Assembly: GCF_963678635.1 (NCBI RefSeq)
Contig: NC_087062.1
Span: 58,542,129 to 58,606,128, forward strand
Origin: Symsagittifera roscoffensis
Lineage: Eukaryota; Xenacoelomorpha; Acoela; Convolutidae
Reading direction: 5' to 3'
DNA: 64,000 nucleotides
The notes beneath the pieces were generated by a model that did not search any database, was not told the origin of the DNA, and worked only from the letters and a program-made list of their open reading frames with translations. This document shows, in pieces, positions 1 through 9,841 of this stretch. Every line of letters begins with the position of its first letter. Positions within the stretch are counted from its first letter, which is position 1. The position numbers and the translations under genes are program-made.

Positions 1-1367
1 AGACAAAAAATCGTCATTATTGAGTTCCGGACTTTTTTTCAAAAACATTCTAGAATATTCCAGAATTTAGAATATTCGATGGTTACTCCTAAAGGTGCTC
101 AAACGTTTTGATCTAAGCCTTCTTAAACATTGTGCTCGGTGGTATTTTCTAAACATTGCGGCTTATGACTAGGAAAAACAGGTCATTCTATTATATATCT
201 TAAATATTAAATGAATGGCACATTTTCAGCATAAGGTATATACATATTTTCAAAGCTGTTTCGAACAATACATTTAAGGAAAAGAAAACTTAATTGAGGG
301 ACTGAGTTGATACTAGAACCGTTTTAATCATTTTCTAATCTGTTCAATTTTGATATTTGCCGAATCTGATACTGGAAAAATCATCTAACATCTCCGAAAA
401 AGCAGCCGCAGTTAATTGGAGAGGCCTTCAAAAATGCTCAAACAAGAGTTCGGACCGCATTTGACATCTGCTCGCAGCTGGTGCTTTCACTTTTGCGTGA
501 ACTAATATCAAAGAACTAAGGCGATTTATCGCAGTTGACCGAGGACTTCAAGACAAAAGGAAGTATGGCACGATTTCAAGAGCAGGAGTTACCAGGAGCT
601 TTTTTAGATCTCAAAATATTTTGGGTGGTGGCTTACTACCATGCTCGACTTCAAGCTCAACGCCGATCCCCAACACCCGCAGATTGACAGATGGCTAGGA
701 ATGTCTTTTAGAGATCGGGCGGAGAAGTATGTCACGGTTGATTTGAGCCCCACAGGTCAGAAACCACAACCGGAGTTACAAATAACGAAAAAGTGCCCCT
801 ACAGAGCGCCCAAGGCCTTGAAACGCCTTAAGATGCTAAGGATGAGGTGCGCAAGGTACTTCGCAGAGGTGCAGCAAACAACTGTGTCGTCTTACTCATC
901 AGGATCATCATCAGCTTCGTCAACGGTTGGTCAGTTTCTTAATTGCGAAGTCTTTTACATATCTTGATCCTTTTATCAAATAATCTGCGGAATAAGATTT
1001 ATTCCATTTCAGTTGTGAATTTATTTAATTTTCTCTATTTAGACGGCTCAGATCAAGAAGTTGGCGAGGCCGAAGCCCGGGAAATGACTAGTGACGAAAT
1101 CGCGGATCTTCGAGCACTTCCTCATAAATTTTCTGGAGAATCTACCAGAAACGTTGGCGCCTATATTGATAATTCCTTCCTTATAGTTAGTATCATTGAT
1201 TAGTTTACACTCTTAATCTTTACTAGCGTTTACCGCACCTCCGGTGCTTCAAATTTCAACAATCTTTGAGTGTACACTGACAGCACCCAATTACAAGGTT
1301 CGCAATTAAAAATTATGCACCGTTTTTTATTCAAGTTTTTTTATACAAATTTTGAAGAACCATAAAA
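1..1367 (+). repeat. Duplicated block, copy A (internally deleted)
   Basis: Bases 1-1157 match 2562-3718 base for base wherever I compared them, at a constant offset of 2561. Bases 1157-1367 match 7922-8132 at a constant offset of 6765. Copy A therefore looks like the 2562-8132 segment with about 4.2 kb removed. It carries a truncated copy of the small spliced gene: an exon-like ORF at 641-929 and the start of the next exon at 1043-1157. The left edge coincides with the window edge, so the true start is unknown. Such near-identity could also be an assembly artefact. Confidence 0.85.
641..1157 (+). pseudogene. Truncated copy of unknown small spliced gene
   Basis: This is the copy A counterpart of the gene at 3202-3923. 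Exon 1 (641-929) starts with ATG and ends at a GTCAGT donor. The acceptor TTTAG ends at 1042, and exon 2 resumes with a shared D codon (phase 1). The coding similarity stops at 1157, where the sequence switches to the repeat tail also found at 7922. The encoded product would lose the acidic C-terminal half. No function is recognised. Confidence 0.5.
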
Positions 1368-2561
1368 GTGCTCAGTGGTATTTTCTAAGCATTGCGGCTT
1401 ATGACTAAGAAAAACATGTCATTCTATTATATATCTTAAATTTTAAATGAATGGCACATTTTCAGCATAAGGCCAAATGTTCAAGGAGCTATCGAGCGCA
1501 ATGTTTAACCAAATCATTTTGCTTTCGGCTGAGATATCCTAGACATAATTGAACAAACAACCTAAACTTTAAAAACGTTAACCCAAAGCACAATGCTTAT
1601 TTTTCCATTTGCTTTCTACTCTTCGCATTTCTGAGCGTGCCAAATTATGCGTGCTTAATTCAATTCTACTGTAAACGTTTTTAAAAAGAATTACCTTTTG
1701 TTTTAGTGAATTATCATTTCCTTTCTGATTATATGTTCGTTTTTTGATCCATATTGTTAATTCAAACGAGATCAAGTTAACAATCTCGCCCACCCCCTAA
1801 TAGAAGTTAAGATCCTCCATCCCAGCGTTCATTTTCAACTGATTTGGAGGGGGATGTTAACTTGGTCCATCAATTCTACACAAATCGACTTCTTCATGAA
1901 ATCCAACCCCCTCCCACTGGAATATCGACCTTCCGCGACTTGCTTATTGCGAAGTACCGGGCGAAATAAAGGAAAGATCCCAATTTTCATTCCCTTTCTG
2001 ATTTAATTCTCGTATGTTTTCTTTACTTCTGATTTACTATATCATTCACTTCTGATTCCTAACTCCTGAGGTATTAAGTTTCAACCTTCTCAATTCTTCA
2101 ACTAGAGGTATGCTTTGCTGACCTTGGCTTCACTTTGTCGCCTTTCATTATAATTTTTGATCTAAGTTTGCTTTGAATAGACAAGTTTGCTTGGGTTGAA
2201 GGTTAAATCTTGAATGCAAGTATATACATTTTTTCAAAACTGTTTCGAACAATAAATACATTTAAGGAAAAGAAAACAAGTAACTTAATTGAGGGACTGA
2301 GTTGATACTAAAATCGTTTTAATCACTTTCTAATCTGTTCAATTTTGATAATTTGCCGAATTTGATGCTGGAAAAACTATCTATTACCTCCGAAAAAGCA
2401 GCCGCAGTTCATTGAAGAGGCCTTCAAAAAGGCTCACAAAAGATTTCGGGCCGCATTTGACATCTGCTCGCAGCTGGTGCTCTCACTTTCGTGTGATCTA
2501 ATATCAAAGAACTCAGGCAATTTATCGCAGTTGACCGAGGACTTCAAGACAAAAGGAAGTA
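1368..2561 (+). repeat. Duplicated block, copy B (upstream part only)
   Basis: This stretch resembles 5187-6330 along its length, including a shared CATCCCAGCGTTCA segment and a shared run ending GGACTTCAAGACAAAAGGAAGTA. It stops exactly where copy C begins at 2562. It lacks the coding exons. Copies A and C both lack about 750 bp that B and D keep, the missing part lying after a CAGCATAAGG motif. A and C are therefore closer to each other than to B or D. Confidence 0.7.
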
Positions 2562-4015
2562 AGACAAAAAATCGTCATTATTGAGTTCCGGACTTTTTTT
2601 CAAAAACATTCTAGAATATTCCAGAATTTAGAATATTCGATGGTTACTCCTAAAGGTGCTCAAACGTTTTGATCTAAGCCTTCTTAAACATTGTGCTCGG
2701 TGGTATTTTCTAAACATTGCGGCTTATGACTAGGAAAAACAGGTCATTCTATTATATATCTTAAATATTAAATGAATGGCACATTTTCAGCATAAGGTAT
2801 ATACATATTTTCAAAGCTGTTTCGAACAATACATTTAAGGAAAAGAAAACTTAATTGAGGGACTGAGTTGATACTAGAACCGTTTTAATCATTTTCTAAT
2901 CTGTTCAATTTTGATATTTGCCGAATCTGATACTGGAAAAATCATCTAACATCTCCGAAAAAGCAGCCGCAGTTAATTGGAGAGGCCTTCAAAAATGCTC
3001 AAACAAGAGTTCGGACCGCATTTGACATCTGCTCGCAGCTGGTGCTTTCACTTTTGCGTGAACTAATATCAAAGAACTAAGGCGATTTATCGCAGTTGAC
3101 CGAGGACTTCAAGACAAAAGGAAGTATGGCACGATTTCAAGAGCAGGAGTTACCAGGAGCTTTTTTAGATCTCAAAATATTTTGGGTGGTGGCTTACTAC
3201 CATGCTCGACTTCAAGCTCAACGCCGATCCCCAACACCCGCAGATTGACAGATGGCTAGGAATGTCTTTTAGAGATCGGGCGGAGAAGTATGTCACGGTT
3301 GATTTGAGCCCCACAGGTCAGAAACCACAACCGGAGTTACAAATAACGAAAAAGTGCCCCTACAGAGCGCCCAAGGCCTTGAAACGCCTTAAGATGCTAA
3401 GGATGAGGTGCGCAAGGTACTTCGCAGAGGTGCAGCAAACAACTGTGTCGTCTTACTCATCAGGATCATCATCAGCTTCGTCAACGGTTGGTCAGTTTCT
3501 TAATTGCGAAGTCTTTTACATATCTTGATCCTTTTATCAAATAATCTGCGGAATAAGATTTATTCCATTTCAGTTGTGAATTTATTTAATTTTCTCTATT
3601 TAGACGGCTCAGATCAAGAAGTTGGCGAGGCCGAAGCCCGGGAAATGACTAGTGACGAAATCGCGGATCTTCGAGCACTTCCTCATAAATTTTCTGGAGA
3701 ATCTACCAGAAACGTTGGTGAATCGCCGCCTGAGGAAGTTTTTCTCAATGGAGGGGACATTAGCAGTAGCAGAAACGAAGATGACTCACCACGTGAAGTT
3801 GGTGCCAAAAAGTGTGTGACATCAGATTCGAGGAGGAACGCAATAAAAACTCTTTTTCTGTGCTTCAGGATGCCCACCCATCTCATGAAGGTGACAAACC
3901 ACTGGGGTCGACATGCTTTCTGAAAAATTTTGATCCTGAAGGTCCAATTATGCCAGATTTCAAGGCAAAATGAACTTGTGATCCCGGAAACACCACCATC
4001 TAAAAACTTGCCATT
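2562..4015 (+). repeat. Duplicated block, copy C
   Basis: Copy C starts with AGACAAAAAATCG, the same bases that open the window. It matches copy A to 3718 and then continues through the second exon of the small gene. Similarity to copy D (5187-7205) continues to about 4000, after which AT-rich sequence and the minisatellite follow. Confidence 0.8.
3202..3923 (+). CDS. Unknown small two-exon gene, best preserved copy
   Basis: I do not recognise this protein. The model is exon 1 at 3202-3490, a 113-bp intron with donor GTCAGT and acceptor TTTAG, and exon 2 at 3604-3923, giving about 202 residues. The splice is phase 1 and joins two frames that are closed on their own. The N-terminal part is mixed, the middle is Lys/Arg-rich (KKCPYRAPKALKRL), and a Ser-rich run (SSYSSGSSSASS) leads into an acidic exon 2 (DGSDQEVGEAEARE). 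Copy D reads on in another frame after AEKVCDIRFEEERNEN, so this copy probably has a late frameshift that changes its C-terminus. Coding potential may start further upstream: copy D has an ATG at 6150 (MPPKKQPQLIEEAF) that A and C have lost. The charge pattern would suit a nuclear protein, but that is a guess. Confidence 0.45.
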
Positions 4016-4309
4016 ATTTTAATTAAAACACTTTGATGTCTAACTTTTAAAAAAATGGTTTTTTAGCAATTTGTTTTGTGTGACTCTAGCTAAAACTCGG
4101 CTTTAGAAATTGTTTTCAGCTACTTCTTTGTGTGATTATAGCCCAAATTCGGCATATTTAGTTCAGTTAAAAAGCCAGTTGTATGATTCAATGTTGATGC
4201 ATTAACTATTTACAAAAATTATATGGACTTCTTTTCAAATCAAATAAGACGTTTTTTTAATCCTAAGTTCGATCAACTACGCTCCGTATAAACTAAGCTT
4301 TTTTGAATC

Positions 4310-5165
4310 GAACTGAGTTTTTACTTGATACCAGTTTGTTTTTAACTTTGAGCTTTAACTTCAAAAACCGCTCTGTTATCTTGAAACTCTGAATTGAACT
4401 GTGACTTGATACCAATTACTTATTTTAACTTAGAGCTTTATTTTCAACAAAAGCTTTTTTATCTTGGAACCTGGAACTGAAATGTAACTTGATCTCAATT
4501 TTATGATTTTAACCTAGAGCCTCAATTTCAATAAAGTCACTTCCAACTTGAAACTTTGAAATGAATGGTGAATTTATCTCGCTTTAATGATTTTACGCTA
4601 GAGCTTTAACTTCAACAAAGTTGGTTTTGACTCAAATCTCTGAACTGAATGGTGAATTGATAACACTTTTCTTAATTTAAATTTAACTTCAGCAACGGCT
4701 TTTTTAACATGACACTTTGAATTGAATTGTGTTTTGATACCAATTTTTTTATTTTAAATTAAAGCTTCAACTTCAACAAAGGCTCTTTCAAATTGATACT
4801 TTGAATTGAATTGGGACTTGATACACTTTTTTGAATTTAAATTTGAGCTTTAATTTCAACAAAGGCTCTGATAACTTGATACTCTGAATTTATTGTGACT
4901 TGGTTACCCCTTTTTTGATTTTAACTTTGAGGTTAACTTCAACAAAGGCTCTTTTATTTTGAAATTTTGAATTGAAATCTGACTTGATCTCACTTTTATG
5001 ATTTAAACATAGAGCTTAAACTTCAACAAAGGGAATTTGACTCAAAACTCTGGACTGAATTGCGCTTGATACCAGTTTTTTTATTTCAACTTTGAGCTTT
5101 AACTTCAACAGAGGCTCTTTTAACTTGTATTTTTGTACTGAATTGCGACTTGATGAACTGCGACT
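4310..5165. repeat. Minisatellite, ~83-bp unit, about ten copies
   Basis: The phrase GAGCTTTAACTTCAACAAAGG recurs in diverged form near 4352, 4434, 4517, 4602, 4684, 4764, 4845, 4928, 5013 and 5093. That is a spacing of 80-85 bp. Each unit also has a TGAATTGAAT and a CTTGATACCA-like segment. Units differ by many substitutions, so the array is old. It has no coding sense in any frame. Confidence 0.85.
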
Positions 5166-5186
5166 TTCAACTCGTGGCAACTTATA

Positions 5187-7205
5187 TATTAAATGAATGA
5201 CACGATTTCAGCATAAGGCCTAATGTTTAGGGGGCGCTTCAGAGCGCAACGTTTAATAATTTCATTTTACGTTCGGCTTAGATATCCTCTGTCCAATTGA
5301 ACAAACAACCAAAATAAAAAAAACTTTAACCCAAGGCACAATTGCAGTCAAAGCACGATTGCTTACTTTTTTGTTTCCTTTTCACTCTTTGCATTTCTTC
5401 GCGTGCTAATTTATCTGTGCTGTATTCAATTCTATTGTTAAGTTTTATAGCGAATTGCCATTTCGCTATTTATTATATCTTGAGTCACTTTTTGTACCAT
5501 ATTGTTAAAACATACGACATCAAGATAACATACTCACCACCACTCCGCCCCCTCCCATACCAATAGAAGTTAAGATCCTCCATCCCAGCGTTCAGCTTAA
5601 ACAGATTTGGGGGGATGTTAACTTAGTCCATCAATTCTACACAAATCGACTTCTTCATGAACCCCAACCCCCTCCCACTGGAATATCGACCCCTCCGCGA
5701 CTTGCGTACTGCAGAGTACCGGCCGAAACACAAAAAAATACTTTTATGCCTCTTTCTCTGATTTAAATCTCGTATGTATTTTTCACTTCTGATTTACCTC
5801 AATACTTCACTTCTGATTGTTCACTCCTCTCTTGAGGTAGTGTTTTTCATCCTTCTCATTTCTTCAACTAGAGGTATGTTTGCTGACCCTGTCTTAAATT
5901 TGTCGCCTTTGATTGTAATTTTTGGTTTAAGATTGCTTTGAATAAATACAAAGTTGCTTGGGTTGAAGGTTTAATCTTGGTATGATTGCAAGTTTGTAAG
6001 TTGTTTCAAAGCTGTTTCGAGCGATGGATTTAATGAAAAAAAGTACTCGTTTAATTTGAGGACTGGGTTGATACTAAACGCATTTTGTTCAATTTCTTAT
6101 CTGTTCAATTGTGATAAATTGCCAAATCTGATACTTGAAAAAACATCTTATGCCTCCGAAAAAGCAGCCGCAGTTAATTGAAGAGGCCTTCAAAAATGCT
6201 CAAACAAAAATTTGGTCTGCATTTGACATATGCTCGCAGCTGGTGCTCTAACTTTCGCGTGATATAATATCTCAGAACTCAGGCGATTTATCGCAGTTGA
6301 CCGAGGACTTCAAGACAAAAGGAAGTACGGCACGATTTCGAGAGCAGGAGTTACCAGGAGCTTTTTTAGATCTCAAAATATTTTGGGTGGTGGCTTACTA
6401 CCATGCTTGACTTTTTCAAGCTCAACGCCGATCCCGAACACCCGCAGCTAGACAGATGGCTAGAAATGTCTCTTAGAGATCGGGCGGAGCAGCATGTCCC
6501 GGTTGATTTGAGCCCCACGTGTCAGAAACCACAACTGGAGTTACAAATTACGAAAAAGTGCCCCTACAGAGCGCCCAAGGCCTTGAAACGCCTTCAGATG
6601 CTAAGGATGAGGTGCGCAAGGTACTTCGCAGAGGTGCAGCAAACAACTGTCGTCTTACTCATCCGGATCATCATCATCTTTGTCAACGGTTGGTCAGTTT
6701 CTTAATTGCGAAGACTTTGACATATCTTGATCCTTTTCTCAAATAATCTGCGGAATAATTCATTTCAGTTGTGAATTATTTCAATTTTCTCTATTTAGAC
6801 GGCTCAGACCAAGTAGTTGGTGAGGCTGAAGCCCGGGAAATGACGATTGACGAAATATCGATCCTCGAGTACTTCCTCATGAATGTTTAGTGGGATCTAC
6901 CAGAGACGTTGGTGAATCGCCGCCCGAGGAAGTGTTTGCCAATGAAGCGGACATTGGCAGTAGCAGAAACGAAGATGACTCACCCCGTGAAGTTTGTGCC
7001 GAAAAAGTGTGTGACATCAGATTCGAGGAGGAGCGCAATGAAAACTCTCTCTCTGGTCTTCAGGATGCCCACTCATCTGATGAGTGAGACAAACCCCTGG
7101 AGTCGACAAGCCTTCTGGAAAATTTCGGTCCGGAAACTCCCGATTATGCCAGAATTCAAATGGCAAAATGAACTTGTGATCCCTGGAAGACCACCCATCT
7201 AAAAT
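5187..7205 (+). repeat. Duplicated block, copy D (fullest copy)
   Basis: Copy D is the most complete but most diverged copy of the block. It holds the upstream region seen in copy B followed by the gene seen in A and C. The order of segments here probably shows the ancestral arrangement. Confidence 0.75.
6150..7087 (+). pseudogene. Unknown small spliced gene, degenerate copy D
   Basis: An ATG at 6150 opens MPPKKQPQLIEEAF, which ends at TAA after about 34 codons. The frame that follows keeps similarity to the other copies and then shifts by one near 6390 into the LDFFKLNADPEHP frame (ATG 6403). A two-base deletion near 6650 and an in-frame TAG in the second exon break it further. The last stretch (6890-7087, PPEEVFANEADIGSSRNEDD and on to DAHSSDE) shows the probable original acidic C-terminus. 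Several breaks mean this copy is not functional as read. Confidence 0.55.
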
Positions 7206-7921
7206 CTTTGAGAATATATCCTCTATTATTGAAATCGTATCCCACATCAGATTATCAAACTGAATGAAATCCTCTTACGTCAATGATTATTTCGCAGCTG
7301 CGTTCGGTTTCAAGTTTGTTTAAGATGTAGAGCAGTGAAATCCCTCCCTGATCAAACTTGGAATTCTCGACACAAGTGTTCAGCCATCGAAGTCAGAGAA
7401 GAGGATGTAGTGTTTTTTTCTTGATTTAGCAGCGTTTTTCTTCATGATTTTCTATCTGCTTGCTGGCAAGAGGCAAGTAACCTTGTTTAGGTTTAAGTTT
7501 GAGAATTGACTTTTTAAAAATAAATTTAAGGTAAAGCCGGCTGTGGCTTCACCCGCCAAAACACTTCGCAAATGATGCAGTGAAATCATGAGTGAGACCG
7601 CTTTTCACGCTCTGTGTGAGGTCTTCTTCTCCGTTCGTAGCCTGGAAATTTTTAACGGAGAAGAACATCTTCCAGGCTAAGGCTACTCGAGCAAGTCCGT
7701 TTCCGATCATTGGGTAAAACTTAGCACTTTGTTGTCATTGTCATACAGTACACTTAATTAGTTCCTTGGCCTACTTGCTAAAAGAGGACATCCCAGTGTT
7801 TTGAAGTTACTCCATAGGAAGTTGTTGGGAACGATATCCACTGTCAGTGGAATCTTCACCCTTTGATCCTGCTTTGTTTATGCACTAGAAATACAACGAG
7901 AAGTTTCAAGCTCACCATGAC
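7206..7921. other. Gene-free spacer with interlocked inverted repeats
   Basis: I see no gene here. CTTCTCCGTT (7626-7635) pairs with AACGGAGAAG (7654-7663). AGCCTGGAA (7639-7647) pairs with TTCCAGGCT (7670-7678). The two stems are interleaved in a-b-a'-b' order. Confidence 0.6.
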
Positions 7922-8132
7922 GCGCCTATATTGATAATTCCTTCCTTATAGTTAGTATCATTGATTAGTTTACACTCTTAATCTTTACTAGCGTTTACCG
8001 CACCTCCGGTGCTTCAAATTTCAACAATCTTTGAGTGTACACTGACAGCACCCAATTACAAGGTTCGCAATTAAAAATTATGCACCGTTTTTTATTCAAG
8101 TTTTTTTATACAAATTTTGAAGAACCATAAAA
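7922..8132 (+). repeat. 211-bp repeat tail, second copy at 1157-1367
   Basis: This segment begins GCGCCTATATTGATAATTCC and ends GAAGAACCATAAAA. It is identical by eye to 1157-1367. It may be the downstream end of the duplicated block. Confidence 0.85.
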
Positions 8133-9033
8133 TTTTGTGACCATAAAATTTTGTGAAGTTTTATATAAGTTCTTCGAAAAATTTAAGCCCGCATTTAAAT
8201 ACGTAATAAAAGATACTAGATAGATAATAGATGAAAATTAAAAAATTAGGCGACGGGTAGACAGACATAATCAAATTAATTAAAAAGCAGGTATACAGAC
8301 AGACAGACTTAATTTGGCCTCGAAAAAAATACTGAAGAATTGATGACCTTGCGAAAAACTAATTGAACAATTTTCCTAAGCATTGCAATATATGATATAG
8401 CTTAAACATCAAAAAATTCTTTCGTTAAACATGCAAAAATATTATGCTTGAACATGGGAGATAGCTGTCACTCGCATATAAATATAGTAAAGATTTGTAA
8501 CAATGATTTTGAGTTCGACGCTGTGAAATGTAGCAGGGATATTGGTCCTTTCTCAGTGAAAACACTAATAAGGATTGAAATGTACATATTTGATGCAAAA
8601 ACTGTCCTATTTAAACGAATTCAAGTTTTTTTTGCTCATTTTGTCCGTTCTCATAAGTTGTAAATCTCTATCATAACTGAATCTTCATGACGTAACTGTG
8701 AACTTAGGAACTTCCCATGCCATTTTTGTGACTTAAGACTATTATTTTCAAATCATGCAATTTGGGACCCCCGTGGTTCATTCGAAAGTTTCTTTTAATG
8801 CTTCTTTCCAACCTAATTTTTTATCGAAAAATCTTTGTTCATACAAATGGCAGTAGATCGCAAAATATACGTAACCTGCACAAAATTAAGTCCTGCACAA
8901 AAATTTTGAATACTGGAACTAAGCCGAAGAAAAATTCATGCAGACGCGTCAAACGCAGAAATTAGACAATGCAATGAATTTTCCACGCAAAAACGTGGAA
9001 GTCTCAGCGGAGCTCAAACCACTGACTGTTTAA

Positions 9034-9153
9034 TTGCTCGTTTTCACTGTGCCAAATAAACAGAAGGGATACACCGACTTCACATTTTGATTTATAAATG
9101 AAAGCCAAGTCGGTGGATCACTTGTTTATTTGGCGCAGTGAAAACATGAGCAA
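9034..9153. repeat. Foldback element
   Basis: The left arm 9034-9061 (TTGCTCGTTTTCACTGTGCC and on) is the imperfect reverse complement of the right arm 9124-9153. An inner pair, ACACCGACTT at 9071-9080 and AAGTCGGTGG at 9107-9116, continues the fold. The whole unit could form one long hairpin with a loop of about 26 bases. It looks like a small MITE or foldback repeat. Confidence 0.7.
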
Positions 9154-9827
9154 AATCATTTTTAAATCAAAATGTAAACTTCCGAAACAATCAAATTTTA
9201 TACAGCGTAAGGCGGATGGATCTGAGATTTTTTCGAAGGGAGGTTTTCATAAATTTTGTCGCTTTTTTTAGGTCGACCAAATTGCATTTTTTCGGCGCTC
9301 GCTCTCCCTCAAAATAAGTATATATTTGCGCCAAAGCCGCCTTGAGAAAAAAAATAAGGGTCGGTCAGCCAAAACAGGATGCATTAAAATAGTGCACGAA
9401 AGGGGGACCCTTTGGGTCGTCAGAGGGGCTTTTGATACAGTGGATTAAGTCTTGTTACGAGCGTTCAGACAGCGATATTTTAAGTAGCTGTCCATTTTTA
9501 AACACCTGTAATCACTACAGGTGAAGAAATTCGTAAACTTTCATAAGATAAAAAACACAAGAAACTGATTGGTTCTTAAATCACTCTTATGACAATAAGC
9601 AATTTTTTGAGCAATTTTGTTCTTATGCGCGCTGTCATTGAAAAACCAAGAAAAAATACTAGAAGCAAAGCATACAACTTTCACTAAAAAGGAAAAAAGA
9701 TACCATCTAAATATGTAAAAATTGATCTCGATCATTTAGTTTTTGCTAAAAATGGTGATGTATTTTGATGAAATATGGAGCTTTATGTACATAATTTGAC
9801 TATGTAATTACAAAATGATTGACAAAA

Positions 9828-9833
9828 TTTATT
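9828..9833 (-). promoter_or_regulatory. Poly(A) signal AATAAA of TMEM41A-like gene
   Basis: AATAAA on the minus strand lies eight bases after the TMEM41A-like stop codon, implying a very short 3' UTR. Confidence 0.55.
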
Positions 9834-9841
9834 CAGCACAA

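Larger units (their letters stand above)
8133..9841. other. Gene-free AT-rich region
   Basis: No supported gene. Short ORFs are AT-rich and have no recognisable domains. Near 8270-8310 is a GACAGACAGACTT stretch like the core of the SINE-like repeats further on. The foldback element at 9034-9153 lies here, and the poly(A) signal of the TMEM41A-like gene is at 9828-9833. Confidence 0.6.
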
